From Pseudonocardia sp. TRM90224 (GTDB taxonomy: Bacteria > Actinomycetota > Actinomycetes > Mycobacteriales > Pseudonocardiaceae), in assembly GCF_021245725.1 (NCBI RefSeq), contig NZ_JAJGSX010000006.1, positions 397,379 through 461,378 of the forward strand: DNA of 64,000 nucleotides, in the 5' to 3' direction. Position numbers and translations under genes: made by a program. Under the pieces are notes generated by a model, which worked only from the letters and a program-made list of their open reading frames with translations, searched no databases and was not told the DNA's origin. The stretch's first letter is position 1, and every line of letters begins with the position of its first letter. Shown here in pieces: positions 47,609-55,947 of this stretch.

Positions 47609-48829
47609 CTACCCCGCGTGCAGGTGCAGCTCCCCGGCGAACCGCTCGGTCATCTCGATCACCCGTTGCAGCTCCGGGTGCCGCACGACGATCATCCCGT
47701 CGGCGACGACGGTCGCGCGCCAGTCGCGGCGCTGCGCCCCCACCGGCAGCAGGTCGACGAGGGCGACGTGCGCCCCGAACTCGGCGAGCAGCGGGTCGAG
47801 GCCCTCGACGCCGGTGATCCGCCCGGCTCCCTTGGCCCGCTTGAACACGCTGCCCGCGTTGTAGCGCCGTTCCAGCGGGTGGCTCATGCCGCCGTGCACG
47901 ACCGCCTCGGCCCACCCGACGTACAGGTCGCCGTCGGTGGCGAAGTTCATCAGGTCGACGACCCGCGCGCCGGGTGGTCGGGCCCCGATCTCGCCGAACA
48001 CCGCCTCGCCGTTCGCCGTGCGGTACCACTCCATGTGCGTGAACCCCGAGCGGAAGCCCAGCGCCGCCAGCACCTCCGCGCCCATCCGCCGGCCGTCGGC
48101 GAGATCGGGCACCGAGACGTCCCGCAGCGCGATCGACACGGGGCTGATCCACTCGTGCATGCGCATCTGCAGTGGCCGCGGCCGGTACCAGAGAATGTTC
48201 TCGTGCAGGATCCGCCCGTCGGCGCAGACGGTGTCGTAGGTGAACTCCTCGCCGTCGACGAACTCCTCGACGCTCACCTCCGGCACGTGCCGCAGCATCG
48301 GCAGCACCTCGGCCAGCTGCTCGGTGGAGTCGACGCGGTAGGTGTCGGCGGAGCCGGCCCCGGCCACCGGCTTCACGATGATCGGGAAGCCGATGCGTTC
48401 CGCCGCCTCCCACACCCCGGCGACCGTCTGCGTGCTGACGTGGCGCGGTGTGCGGATCCCCGCGGCGTCGAGCACCTGCTTCATGCGTTCCTTGTCGCGG
48501 AACGGCACCGTCTGCTCGACGGTCATCCCCGGCAGCCCGAACGTCTCCCTGATCCGCGCCGCCAGGATCATGTACGGCTCCCACAGGCACTCGACCTGCT
48601 CGATCCGGGCGTGCCGGGCCAGCCCGTGCAGCGCGCCGAGCACGGCGTCGTCGTCGGCCAGCGAGACGTGCTCGTAGTGCGCGAGGCCTTCGCGGGCGGC
48701 CGGCGGCAGCGCGTCCGGCGGCTGGTCGCCGACCCCGATCACCGTGGCCCCGACGCTCGCGAGCGCCCTGGTGAAGTACGCCATCTCCGCCGGGTAGCCC
48801 GGGGAGAGCATCACCACCGTCCGGCTCAC
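47609..48829 (-). CDS. ATP-grasp family ligase (ligase 2)
   Basis: 406 residues. MKQVLDAAGIRTPRH leads into the ATP-grasp domain, FPIIVKPVAGAGSADTYRV binds ATP, VSVEEFVDGEEF hinges the lid, and HMEWYRTANGEAVFGEIGARPPG carries the metal-binding Glu residues. The N-terminal VVMLSPGYP domain is the pre-ATP-grasp fold. It is homologous to the next gene and to the divergent gene at 50081, with the same length. The start overlaps the upstream ATP-grasp stop by 4 bases. Such paralogues probably add different amine or acid units to one growing product. Confidence 0.9.
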   Translation of the reverse strand: MSRTVVMLSPGYPAEMAYFTRALASVGATVIGVGDQPPDALPPAAREGLAHYEHVSLADDDAVLGALHGLARHARIEQVECLWEPYMILAARIRETFGLPGMTVEQTVPFRDKERMKQVLDAAGIRTPRHVSTQTVAGVWEAAERIGFPIIVKPVAGAGSADTYRVDSTEQLAEVLPMLRHVPEVSVEEFVDGEEFTYDTVCADGRILHENILWYRPRPLQMRMHEWISPVSIALRDVSVPDLADGRRMGAEVLAALGFRSGFTHMEWYRTANGEAVFGEIGARPPGARVVDLMNFATDGDLYVGWAEAVVHGGMSHPLERRYNAGSVFKRAKGAGRITGVEGLDPLLAEFGAHVALVDLLPVGAQRRDWRATVVADGMIVVRHPELQRVIEMTERFAGELHLHAG

Positions 48830-50055
48830 TGAGCCTCCACCAGCTCGACCCGCAGCCCGTCGACGATCCGGTGCAGCGCCTCGCGCACCACCTCGGTGTC
48901 CGGGTCGCGGACGATCACGTAGCCCTCACCCTCGTACGACGTCGACGCCGGCTGGCCGGGCTCCGGCAGCTTCGCCTCGACGACGAGGTGGCCCAGCTCC
49001 TGCTGCAGCTTCTCCGCTCCGTGCACCGCCCGCACCCGGCCGCGGCCCTGCCCGCGCAGGTACGCCGTGCCGGCCGCGTACCGGCGCGGCGGCGGGTCGA
49101 AGCGGTCGAGGATCACCAGCTCGCACCACGTCCGGTAGAAGTCGACGTCGTGCACGTACCCGAGCATCGACGAGAGCTGTGCCCCCGGCGGCCGCGCGCC
49201 GACCTCGGACACCGCGACCGAGCCGTCCGGCCTGCGGAACCACTCCATGTGCGTCAACGCGTCGCGCACCCCGAGCGCGCGCAGCGCGGCCGGGCCGATC
49301 TGCTTGATCGCGTCGTAGCGGGAGTCGTCGATGTGCCGAGGGAGCAGCACCTGCCACTGGATCCACGGGTTGCGCAGCACCTCCAGCGGGGGCGGGAGGT
49401 AGTCGGAGATCGAGCCCCACACCGTGGTCCCGCCGACGGTGACGCTGTCGAACGTGTGCTCCTCGCCGACCAGGAACTCCTCCAGCAGCCCGGGGACGTC
49501 GGCGCGCGGCGGGATCGCGTCGAGCCATCCGCGCAGCATGCCGATGTCGTCGAGCCGGTAGGTCGCCTGCGCCCCCGCGCCCGCCGGCGGCTTCGCGACC
49601 ATCGGGAAGCCGACCTGCTCGGCGAACGCGAGCGCCTCGCCGGGGTGCGTGACGAGCTGGTGCCGAGCGCACGGCACCCCCGCGGCGGTCAGCACCTCCT
49701 TCATCCGCGCCTTGTCGCGCACGTTGCGCGCGGTGCCGGCGTCCATGCCGGGGATGCCGAGACCCTCCCTGACCTGCCCGAGCGGCACCTGCAGCTGCTC
49801 CAGCGCGCCGACGAGCCGCTCGACCCGCCCGATCTGGCCGGACAGGCCCGTCACGGCCTCCGCGATCTGGCGCGGGTCGAGGGCGTCCTGCACGCGCCAG
49901 TGCGCGGCGAGGTGTTCCTTGAGCACCGGAGGCAGGTTCTCCGCGGGCTCGGTGGTGATCACTGCTAACCGCACGCCGGGCAGCTGAGCAGCCGTCGCGA
50001 CGAAACGAACGGTTGCCGGGAGGAGGAACGGCGCGACGAAAGCGGCGACGACCAT
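48826..50055 (-). CDS. ATP-grasp family ligase (ligase 3)
   Basis: 409 residues, a paralogue of ligases 2 and 4: DKARMKEVLTAAGVPCARH, FPMVAKPPAGAGAQATYRL, LLEEFLVGEEHTFDSV and HMEWFRRPDGSVAVSEVGARPPG. It is the first gene of the leftward operon. The ATG at 50053-50055 follows a TAGCGT -10 box by 8 nt, so it is probably leaderless, and its start codon lies 25 bp from the divergent ligase 4 start. Confidence 0.9.
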   Translation of the reverse strand: MVVAAFVAPFLLPATVRFVATAAQLPGVRLAVITTEPAENLPPVLKEHLAAHWRVQDALDPRQIAEAVTGLSGQIGRVERLVGALEQLQVPLGQVREGLGIPGMDAGTARNVRDKARMKEVLTAAGVPCARHQLVTHPGEALAFAEQVGFPMVAKPPAGAGAQATYRLDDIGMLRGWLDAIPPRADVPGLLEEFLVGEEHTFDSVTVGGTTVWGSISDYLPPPLEVLRNPWIQWQVLLPRHIDDSRYDAIKQIGPAALRALGVRDALTHMEWFRRPDGSVAVSEVGARPPGAQLSSMLGYVHDVDFYRTWCELVILDRFDPPPRRYAAGTAYLRGQGRGRVRAVHGAEKLQQELGHLVVEAKLPEPGQPASTSYEGEGYVIVRDPDTEVVREALHRIVDGLRVELVEAQ

Positions 50056-50063
50056 GGGTCAGG

Positions 50064-50073
50064 ACGCTACCCT
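50064..50073. promoter_or_regulatory. Overlapping divergent -10 boxes
   Basis: Rightward TACCCT (50068-50073) is 7 nt before the GTG of ligase 4. Leftward TAGCGT (complement of 50064-50069) is 8 nt before the ATG of ligase 3. The two hexamers share two base pairs, so the operons start from one symmetrical element and both mRNAs should be leaderless. Each -35 must lie in the coding sequence of the other gene. Confidence 0.6.
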
Positions 50074-50080
50074 CGCCGAC

Positions 50081-51304
50081 GTGAATGTGGTCTTCGTCGA
50101 GCCGGCTTTCCCGTCGAACCAGCGCCAGTTCGTCCGTGCGCTCGCCGAGATCGGGGCCACGGTGATCGGCGTCGGCGAGCGCCACGTCGACGAGCTGGAC
50201 GACCAGCTCAGAGGCTGGATGAGCCACTACCACCAGGTGCCGACGGTCATCGACGTCGGCGTCATGACCGACACCGTGCGCTGGATCCAGGACAAGGTCT
50301 GGGTCGACCGGCTGGAGTCGACGATCGAGGCGCACACGATGGCCGCCGCGCAGGTGCGCGAGGCCTGCACGATCCCCGGCACGTCGGTGCGCACGGCGTG
50401 GCTCTGCCGCGACAAGCCGTCGATGAAGGACGCGCTGCGGGCGGCCGGGGTGCCGACGGCGGCGTCGATGGCCGCCGAGTCCGCGGCGGAGGTGCACGCC
50501 TTCGCCGAGTCGGTCGGCTACCCGCTGATCCTCAAGCCGCGCTCCGGCGCCGGCGCGCTCGACACCACCCGTGTCGACAGCGCGGCCGAGCTCGACGCCG
50601 CGCTTGGCAAGTTCGGCGCCCAGAGTGCCTCGTCGATCGCCGTCGAGGAGTTCGTCGAGGGCCACGAGGGCTTCTACGACACCCTCTCGATCAACGGGCA
50701 CGCCGAGCTGGACTTCGTCTCGCACTACTTCCCGAACGTGCTGGAGGCGATGCGCAACCGCTGGATCTCGCCGCAGTTCGTCGCGACCAACCGGGTCGAC
50801 TCGGTCGAGGACTACCAGCAGCTGCGCGAGATGGGTGCCAGGGTCAACGAGGCGCTCGGCATCGGCACCAGCGCGACGCACATGGAGTGGTTCTTCGGGC
50901 CGAAGGGCCTGCGGTTCTCCGAGATCGGCTGCCGCCCACCCGGCGTCGGCGCCTGGGACCTGTACTCCGCGGGCAACGACCTCGACATCTACCGCGAGTG
51001 GGCCAGCGCCGTCGTCAACGAGCGGATCACCACGCGCCCGTCGCGCCGCTTCGCCACCGGCATCATCGCGCTGCGGCCCGAGCGCGACGGGCAGATCAGC
51101 GGCTACTCCGGCGTCGACGACGTCCAGTCGCGCATGGGGGAGTGGGTGCTCGACGCGCACCTGCCATCGCCCGGCACCCCGACGCAGCAGGTCGAGGCCG
51201 GTTACATGGCCAACGCCTACGTGCGCATGCGCCACCCCGACTACGACGTGCTGCGCGGCATGCTCGACGACGTGGGCCGCAGCGTCCACGTGCACGCTTC
51301 ATGA
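50081..51304 (+). CDS. ATP-grasp family ligase (ligase 4)
   Basis: 407 residues. NVVFVEPAFPSNQRQFVRAL opens the pre-ATP-grasp domain; YPLILKPRSGAGALDT, IAVEEFVEGHEGFYDT and HMEWFFGPKGLRFSEIGCRPPG are ATP-grasp motifs. GTG at 50081 was chosen over an in-frame ATG at 50054 because it starts exactly at the conserved strand and has a correctly placed TACCCT -10 box; the ATG overlaps the divergent gene's start codon. Its stop overlaps the next gene start (ATGA). Confidence 0.9.
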   Translation: MNVVFVEPAFPSNQRQFVRALAEIGATVIGVGERHVDELDDQLRGWMSHYHQVPTVIDVGVMTDTVRWIQDKVWVDRLESTIEAHTMAAAQVREACTIPGTSVRTAWLCRDKPSMKDALRAAGVPTAASMAAESAAEVHAFAESVGYPLILKPRSGAGALDTTRVDSAAELDAALGKFGAQSASSIAVEEFVEGHEGFYDTLSINGHAELDFVSHYFPNVLEAMRNRWISPQFVATNRVDSVEDYQQLREMGARVNEALGIGTSATHMEWFFGPKGLRFSEIGCRPPGVGAWDLYSAGNDLDIYREWASAVVNERITTRPSRRFATGIIALRPERDGQISGYSGVDDVQSRMGEWVLDAHLPSPGTPTQQVEAGYMANAYVRMRHPDYDVLRGMLDDVGRSVHVHAS

Positions 51305-52221
51305 CCCGGATCGTCGTCCTCGGCCCGCAGCGCCGCCCCACGCTCGACACCGTCGTCGCGTCGCTCGGGAGCTCCATCGACTCCGGGGGTCCGATCGCGA
51401 CCGTGACCGCCGGCTGGCAGGAACGCGAGCCCGACGACGTCGAGCTCGACGGGCTGCTCGGCGGCCGCAGCGCCAACCTGCGGCTGCACGCGCGCTGGCT
51501 GGACGCCCTCGACCGGGACCCGGAGTACGCCGCCGCGGAGCTGGCGCACCGCAGCGAGCTCGACGACCTGCAGGAGCTCTACCTGCTGCAGCTCGACGGC
51601 GCGCTGCAGGCGCTGGCGGAGATCGCCCGGCACGGCGGCCCCGCCCGCACCAGGGCGATCGCGCACTCCGACGCGGAGACGGTGGTGCGGCTCGTCGACG
51701 AGCGGCACCTCGCGCGGGTGCAGGAGCTGTCGGCCGATTTCGCCGAGACGTGGCGGCCGGGCGAGCGCGCGGCCGTCGCGGAGCACCGGGACGCCGTGCG
51801 GCACGTGCTGGGCAAGGTGTCGGCGCTGGTCGTCGCGGGCGGGCACGTCGGGGTGCTGCTGCACGTGCTGCGGCTGTTCGACGTTGCGGCGCAAGTGCCG
51901 GGGACGGTCGTGGCGTGGTCGGCGGGGGCGATGGCGCTGACCGACCGCGTGCTGCTCTTCCACGACAAGGCGCCGCACGGCCCGGCCCATCCCGAGTTCG
52001 CCGACACCGGGCTGCGGCTGCTGCCGGGCTGCGTGCTGCTCCCGCACGCACGCCGGCGGCTGCGCACCGACGACCCGCACCGGCTCGCCGTGCTCGCGAG
52101 CCGGGCGGCGCCGGCGCCGTGCGTGGTGCTCGACGACGGTGTGCGGATCGACGTGCTGACCGGCGGCGGCCTCCCGGAGGGCACGAAGGTGATCGGCTCG
52201 GACGGACGGATCACCGCATGA
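51301..52221 (+). CDS. Peptidase S51/cyanophycinase-like (class I GATase fold) protein
   Basis: 306 residues. The C-terminal half is GATase-like: LVVAGGHVGVLLHVL gives the oxyanion-hole glycines, VVAWSAGAMALTDRV the nucleophile serine (S207), and LLPHARRRL a histidine. S51 peptidases such as peptidase E cleave aspartyl dipeptides, and cyanophycinase cleaves the beta-linked polymer cyanophycin. The N-terminal ~150 residues are helical and have no match I recognise. Translation is coupled to ligase 4 and to the following esterase, so it probably trims or releases the ligase product. Confidence 0.82.
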   Translation: MTRIVVLGPQRRPTLDTVVASLGSSIDSGGPIATVTAGWQEREPDDVELDGLLGGRSANLRLHARWLDALDRDPEYAAAELAHRSELDDLQELYLLQLDGALQALAEIARHGGPARTRAIAHSDAETVVRLVDERHLARVQELSADFAETWRPGERAAVAEHRDAVRHVLGKVSALVVAGGHVGVLLHVLRLFDVAAQVPGTVVAWSAGAMALTDRVLLFHDKAPHGPAHPEFADTGLRLLPGCVLLPHARRRLRTDDPHRLAVLASRAAPAPCVVLDDGVRIDVLTGGGLPEGTKVIGSDGRITA

Positions 52222-53366
52222 GCGCAGCACGCAAGCTCGCGATCAACCGGCTGCGGGCGGGCCAGCTCGACAACGGTGCCGTCGACCGGTTCCTCGAACG
52301 GCACGAGGTGCCGATCGTCGAGGGTGCCAAGTGCACGTTCCTCCACCGTGGAGACGCGGACGAGGTGCACCTCGTCCAGCGCATCGTCGGCCTGCCGGAA
52401 CGGATCCCGCTGCGGCGGCTGCACGGCACCGACCTGTGGTACCTCGTGCTGGAGCTGCCGACGGGCTCGCGGATCAACTACCAGCTGGAGGTCCGCCGCG
52501 GCGAGCACAGCGAGCGGATCAACGACCCGCTCAACCGGCACGTCTCCTACAGCCCCGTCGGAAGCTCGTCGGTGTGCTTCGCGCAGGGGTACACCACACC
52601 CGAGTGGACGATGCCCGACCCGGACGCGCGGCCGGGTGAGCTGGTCGACACCGTCGTGCCGAGCCGGGCCCTGCGCCGCGACGCGCGCGTGACGATGTAC
52701 CTGCCGGCGCGGTTCCGGCGCACCCGGGCCTACCCGCTGCTGGTGGTGCACGACGGCGGCGACTTCCTGCAGTACGCCGCGGCGAAGGCGGTGCTCGACA
52801 ACCTCATCCACCGGCTGGACGTCGCCGAGGTCGTCGTGGCGTTCCTGCACCCGCACGACCGGCTCGTCGAGTACGCCAACTCGGCCGCGCACGCGCGGTT
52901 CGTCACGTCCGAGCTGCTGGCGGCGCTGGAGGCGGAGTTCCCGCTGGCCGGCAACCGCTCGGGGCGCTGCCTGCTCGGCTCCAGCTTCGGCGCCGTCGCC
53001 TCGCTGGCGACGGCGTTCCGCTCGCCGGAGACGTACGGTGCGCTCGCGCTGATGTCGGGGTCGTTCGTGTTCACCGACATCCCCACCGACCACGGCGGCG
53101 GCCCCGTCTTCGACCCGGTGGTGAAGTTCGTGAACCGCTACCGCGAGCGTCCGCGCCGGGTCGCCGACCGGCTGCACGTCAGCTGCGGGGTGTACGAGCC
53201 GCTGATCACAGCGAACCGCTCGATGGTGCCGACGTTCGAGGCGGCCGGGATGACCGTCCGGTACGTCGAGACGCGCGACGGGCACAACTGGGAGAACTGG
53301 CGCGACACCCTCCGCGACACCTTGTCGTGGATCTACCCGGGCCCGCAGAAGCTGATCTACGAGTAG
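52218..53366 (+). CDS. Enterochelin-esterase-like (Fes/PF00756) protein
   Basis: 382 residues. The N-terminal domain (about 30-130) looks like the early-set/CBM48-type domain of Fes-like esterases. The catalytic domain carries LLGSSFGAVAS (nucleophile S256), VHDGGDF near the front and ETRDGHNWENW with the catalytic histidine. There is no signal peptide, so it is cytoplasmic. Fes hydrolyses triscatecholate siderophore esters; here there are no siderophore genes, so the substrate may be the amidoligase product. The last gene of the coupled operon, it is followed by two tandem family-2 hairpins. Confidence 0.88.
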   Translation: MSAARKLAINRLRAGQLDNGAVDRFLERHEVPIVEGAKCTFLHRGDADEVHLVQRIVGLPERIPLRRLHGTDLWYLVLELPTGSRINYQLEVRRGEHSERINDPLNRHVSYSPVGSSSVCFAQGYTTPEWTMPDPDARPGELVDTVVPSRALRRDARVTMYLPARFRRTRAYPLLVVHDGGDFLQYAAAKAVLDNLIHRLDVAEVVVAFLHPHDRLVEYANSAAHARFVTSELLAALEAEFPLAGNRSGRCLLGSSFGAVASLATAFRSPETYGALALMSGSFVFTDIPTDHGGGPVFDPVVKFVNRYRERPRRVADRLHVSCGVYEPLITANRSMVPTFEAAGMTVRYVETRDGHNWENWRDTLRDTLSWIYPGPQKLIYE

Positions 53367-53374
53367 CCGAACTT

Positions 53375-53433
53375 CCCCACCGTTTTGCCAACCTGCACGC
53401 CGTCGGGGGTCTGCAGGTTGGCAAAACGGTGGG
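53375..53433. repeat. Hairpin repeat, family 2, copy C
   Basis: Arms at 53375-53397 (CCCCACCGTTTTGCCAACCT) and 53412-53433, with a 14-base loop, just after the esterase stop. It forms a pair with copy D immediately downstream. Confidence 0.8.
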
Positions 53434-53436
53434 CAA

Positions 53437-53501
53437 CTTCCCCACCGTTTTGGGTGGATGCGCGCCGAAAACGCGCGCAAGTGCCCAAAACGGTGGGGAA
53501 G
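53437..53501. repeat. Hairpin repeat, family 2, copy D
   Basis: Arms CTTCCCCACCGTTTTGGG (53437-53454) and the complement at 53484-53501, with an inner GCGCGC...GCGCGC stem. The arms share CCCCACCGTTTTG with the other copies, but the inner part is a different subtype, also seen at 63728-63788. Confidence 0.8.
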
Positions 53502-53554
53502 TCGGGGCGGAATCCGGCTGACCCGGCGGCGTCGGGTGCGGCACGCTGCGGGAC

Positions 53555-54172
53555 GTGGACTCGATTCTGACCTTCGTCGTCGCCGTCGTGCTGATCCTGC
53601 TCGTCCCCGGCCCCGCGATGGCGCTGCTCCTGCGCCGGGCCGCGCTGCACGGGATGCGCGGGGCGCTGCCGACGCTCGTCGGGCTCGAGGTGGGGCTGTA
53701 CATCTGGGCGCTGCTGGCCGCGGCCGGGTTCGCGGCGCTGGTCGCCGTGTCGGAGGTGGCGTTCGTCGTGCTGCGGGTGGTGGGCGCGGCGGTGCTGCTG
53801 TACATGGGCGTCAAGGCGCTGCGGGCCGCGTGGAAGGGCGACGCCGTCGAGGTCGAGGTGGAGGTGTCGACGGCGAGCTGGTGGAAGGCGTTCGGCGAGG
53901 GCGCGGTCGTGCAGCTCGCCAACCCGAAGGCGGCGATCTTCATGGTCGCGTTCTACCCGCAGTTCGTGCCGGCCGACCGGCCGCTGTTCGCGACGACCGC
54001 CATGCTCGCGCTCGTCCAAGTGGCGATCGAGACGGTGCTGTGCCTGGCCCTCATCGCCGGTGTCGCGCGGGTGGGCGGCTGGTTCCGCCGCCCCACGATC
54101 CGCCGCCGGCTGGAGGCGGTCATGGGGACGGTCCTGGTCGCGCTCGGTCTCCGCGTGGCCGTCAGCCCCTGA
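53555..54172 (+). CDS. LysE/RhtB-family exporter
   Basis: 205 residues with about six hydrophobic helices and the family segment VQLANPKAAIFMVAFYPQFV (family signature NPK near residue 128). LysE-type proteins export amino acids or related small amines. The GTG start has no visible Shine-Dalgarno sequence. It lies between the amidoligase operon and the GCS2-type gene, so it could export an amide-linked product, which is inference. It converges with the GCS2-type gene. Confidence 0.88.
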   Translation: MDSILTFVVAVVLILLVPGPAMALLLRRAALHGMRGALPTLVGLEVGLYIWALLAAAGFAALVAVSEVAFVVLRVVGAAVLLYMGVKALRAAWKGDAVEVEVEVSTASWWKAFGEGAVVQLANPKAAIFMVAFYPQFVPADRPLFATTAMLALVQVAIETVLCLALIAGVARVGGWFRRPTIRRRLEAVMGTVLVALGLRVAVSP

Positions 54173-54211
54173 CCGTGTCGCCTTCATTGCGACGCAGAGT
54201 CACCTCGGGGG

Positions 54212-54270
54212 GAGGGCAGGAAAGCCACTTTCCTGCCCTGTGAGGGCCGGAAAGTGGCTTTCCTGCCCTC
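54212..54270. repeat. Double-hairpin repeat, family 3, copy 5 (59 bp)
   Basis: Nearly identical to copy 1 (both contain CTGTGAGGGCCGG between the halves), again 59 bp. It lies between the converging LysE-type and GCS2-type genes. Confidence 0.85.
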
Positions 54271-54300
54271 CCCGGCCGCGAGTTCGTGGAGCCGTGGTTG

Positions 54301-55797
54301 CTACGAGTAGCCGAACGGCGTCTGCGACTCCCACGTGTGCACGGGGGCGTTGGTGTGCATGTTCTCGACGTAGCGGGCGAGCATCTCGTGCAGTGCGGGG
54401 ATGCGGTCCATGCCGCCCGAGTCCTCCAGCTCGTGCACGGTTGCGACCTGCCACGCCGCGCCGTTCGTCCCGGTGACGCAGCGCCGCTCGATGATCCCGA
54501 GCAGCCGGTCGCGCTCGGCGGGGTCGACGCCCCACGCGTCCAGCCCTTCGTACGCCATGGGCAGCAGCCTGCGCAGCACGAGCTCGCCGGCGGGCACGGG
54601 CCCGAGGGCCGGCCAGTAGACGGTGGCGTCGATGCCGTGCCGCGCGCCGACGTGGAAGTTCTCCTCGGCCGCCGAGAACGACATCTGCGTCCACACCGGC
54701 CGTTCCTGGTCGGCGAGCGTGCGCACCAGCCCGTAGTAGAAGGCGGCGTTCGCCATCGCGTCGACGACGGTCGGGCCCGCGGGCAGCACGCGGTTCTCCA
54801 CCCGCAGGTGCGGGCGGCCGTCAACGACGGCGTAGATGGGCCGGTTCCAGCGGTAGATCGTGCCGTTGTGCAGCGCCAGCTCGTCCAGCTTCGGCACCTG
54901 GCCCGCGGCGAGCACCTCCAGCGGGTCGGCGTCCTCGCAGATCGGCAGCAGCGCGGGGAAGTAGCGGGCGTTCTCCTCGAAAAGATCGAACACCGAGGTG
55001 ATCCACCGCTCGCCGAACCACACCCGCGGCCGCACCCCCTGCTCCTTCAGTTCCTGCGGCCGGGTGTCGGTGACCTGCTCGTACAGCGGGATGCGGGTCT
55101 CGCGCCAGAGCTCCATCCCGAAGAGGAACGGCGAGTTCGCGCCGAGCGCGAGCTGCACGCCCGCGATCGCCTGCGCGGCGTTCCAGAAGTTCGCGAACCG
55201 GTCGGGGCTCACCTGCAGGTGCAGCTGGACGCTCGTGCAGGCGGCTTCCGGGGTGATCGAGTCGATGTAGGTGGTGAGCTGCTCGACGCCGCTGATCGAC
55301 AGGTGCATGTCCTCGCCGCGGGCGGCGAAGATCTGGTCGTTGAGCAGCGCGAACCGCGGGCTCGCGCTGAGCGCGTCGAGGCTGACGTGGCGCGGCATGA
55401 GCGTCGGCAGCATGCCCGTCATCACCAGCCGCCCGCCCTCGGTGCGGGCCTTCTGGTCGGCGGAGTTGAGGCTCGACCGCACGGCGTCCTCGAAGTCGGC
55501 CAGCCCGCGCCCGCCGATCTCCTTGGGCGGCACGTTGATCTCGATGTTGAACTGGCCCATCTCGGTCTGGAACGCCGGGTCGGCCAGCCGGTCGAGCACC
55601 TGCGCGTTGACGTTGGCGGGCTCGCCGTCGTCGTCGACGAGGTTCAGCTCGATCTCCAGCCCGGTGAGCGGGCGCTCGAACTCGAACTGCGACTCGCGCA
55701 GCATCTGGGTCAGGGCGTCGAGGCTCTGCCGGATCCGGTCGCGGAACCGGCGCCGGTCCTCGCGGGTGAACACCATGTGCTCGACATCGCGGCCCAA
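54301..55797 (-). CDS. Glutamate-cysteine ligase family 2 (GCS2)-type carboxylate-amine ligase
   Basis: 498 residues. LTGLEIELNLVDDDG holds the metal-binding Glu residues, QFNIEINVPP and GEDMHLSISG follow, and FEENARYFPALLP is near the substrate loop; WTQMSFSAAEENFHVGARHG marks the C-terminal half. These enzymes make amide bonds with ATP, classically gamma-glutamylcysteine. I chose a TTG start (55795-55797) with GAGGAG 8 nt upstream, because the protein then begins MGRDVEHMVF, the form I expect for this subgroup; an upstream in-frame start at 56604 runs through the promoter of the divergent gene and is rejected. It completes the set of carboxylate-amine ligases of this locus. Confidence 0.85.
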   Translation of the reverse strand: MGRDVEHMVFTREDRRRFRDRIRQSLDALTQMLRESQFEFERPLTGLEIELNLVDDDGEPANVNAQVLDRLADPAFQTEMGQFNIEINVPPKEIGGRGLADFEDAVRSSLNSADQKARTEGGRLVMTGMLPTLMPRHVSLDALSASPRFALLNDQIFAARGEDMHLSISGVEQLTTYIDSITPEAACTSVQLHLQVSPDRFANFWNAAQAIAGVQLALGANSPFLFGMELWRETRIPLYEQVTDTRPQELKEQGVRPRVWFGERWITSVFDLFEENARYFPALLPICEDADPLEVLAAGQVPKLDELALHNGTIYRWNRPIYAVVDGRPHLRVENRVLPAGPTVVDAMANAAFYYGLVRTLADQERPVWTQMSFSAAEENFHVGARHGIDATVYWPALGPVPAGELVLRRLLPMAYEGLDAWGVDPAERDRLLGIIERRCVTGTNGAAWQVATVHELEDSGGMDRIPALHEMLARYVENMHTNAPVHTWESQTPFGYS

Positions 55798-55877
55798 GAT
55801 CCACACTCCTCGACGTCGCCGGTCACCCGCGTCCCATCGTCGCTGCTGGCCCGGCACACGTCCAGGGGAGGCAGTTC

Positions 55878-55906
55878 CGAAACCAAACGACTTTCGCTTC
55901 ATTTCG
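55878..55906. promoter_or_regulatory. Candidate DeoR-type operator
   Basis: 29-bp imperfect dyad starting CGAAACCAAACGA and ending TTTCG; 10 of 14 symmetric pairs match (CGAAAnnAAnCGA mirrored by TCGnTTnnTTTCG). It lies 5 bp upstream of the -35 box of the regulator gene and between the two divergent genes, a typical place for an autoregulatory site. Confidence 0.45.
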
Positions 55907-55911
55907 TTGTG

Positions 55912-55941
55912 TTGACGATCACGTGACGCCGTCAGTAATTT
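55912..55941 (+). promoter_or_regulatory. Promoter of the deoR-led operon
   Basis: -35 TTGACG (55912-55917), an 18-nt spacer, -10 TAATTT (55936-55941), then 6 nt to the GTG at 55948. This is the best promoter in the window and predicts a leaderless operon transcript. Confidence 0.7.
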
Positions 55942-55947
55942 CCGGCA

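Noticed and set aside
52218..53366. Siderophore (enterobactin) utilisation locus
   Set aside because: The Fes-like esterase is coupled to ATP-grasp and S51-like genes, and no iron transporter or catechol synthesis gene is present.
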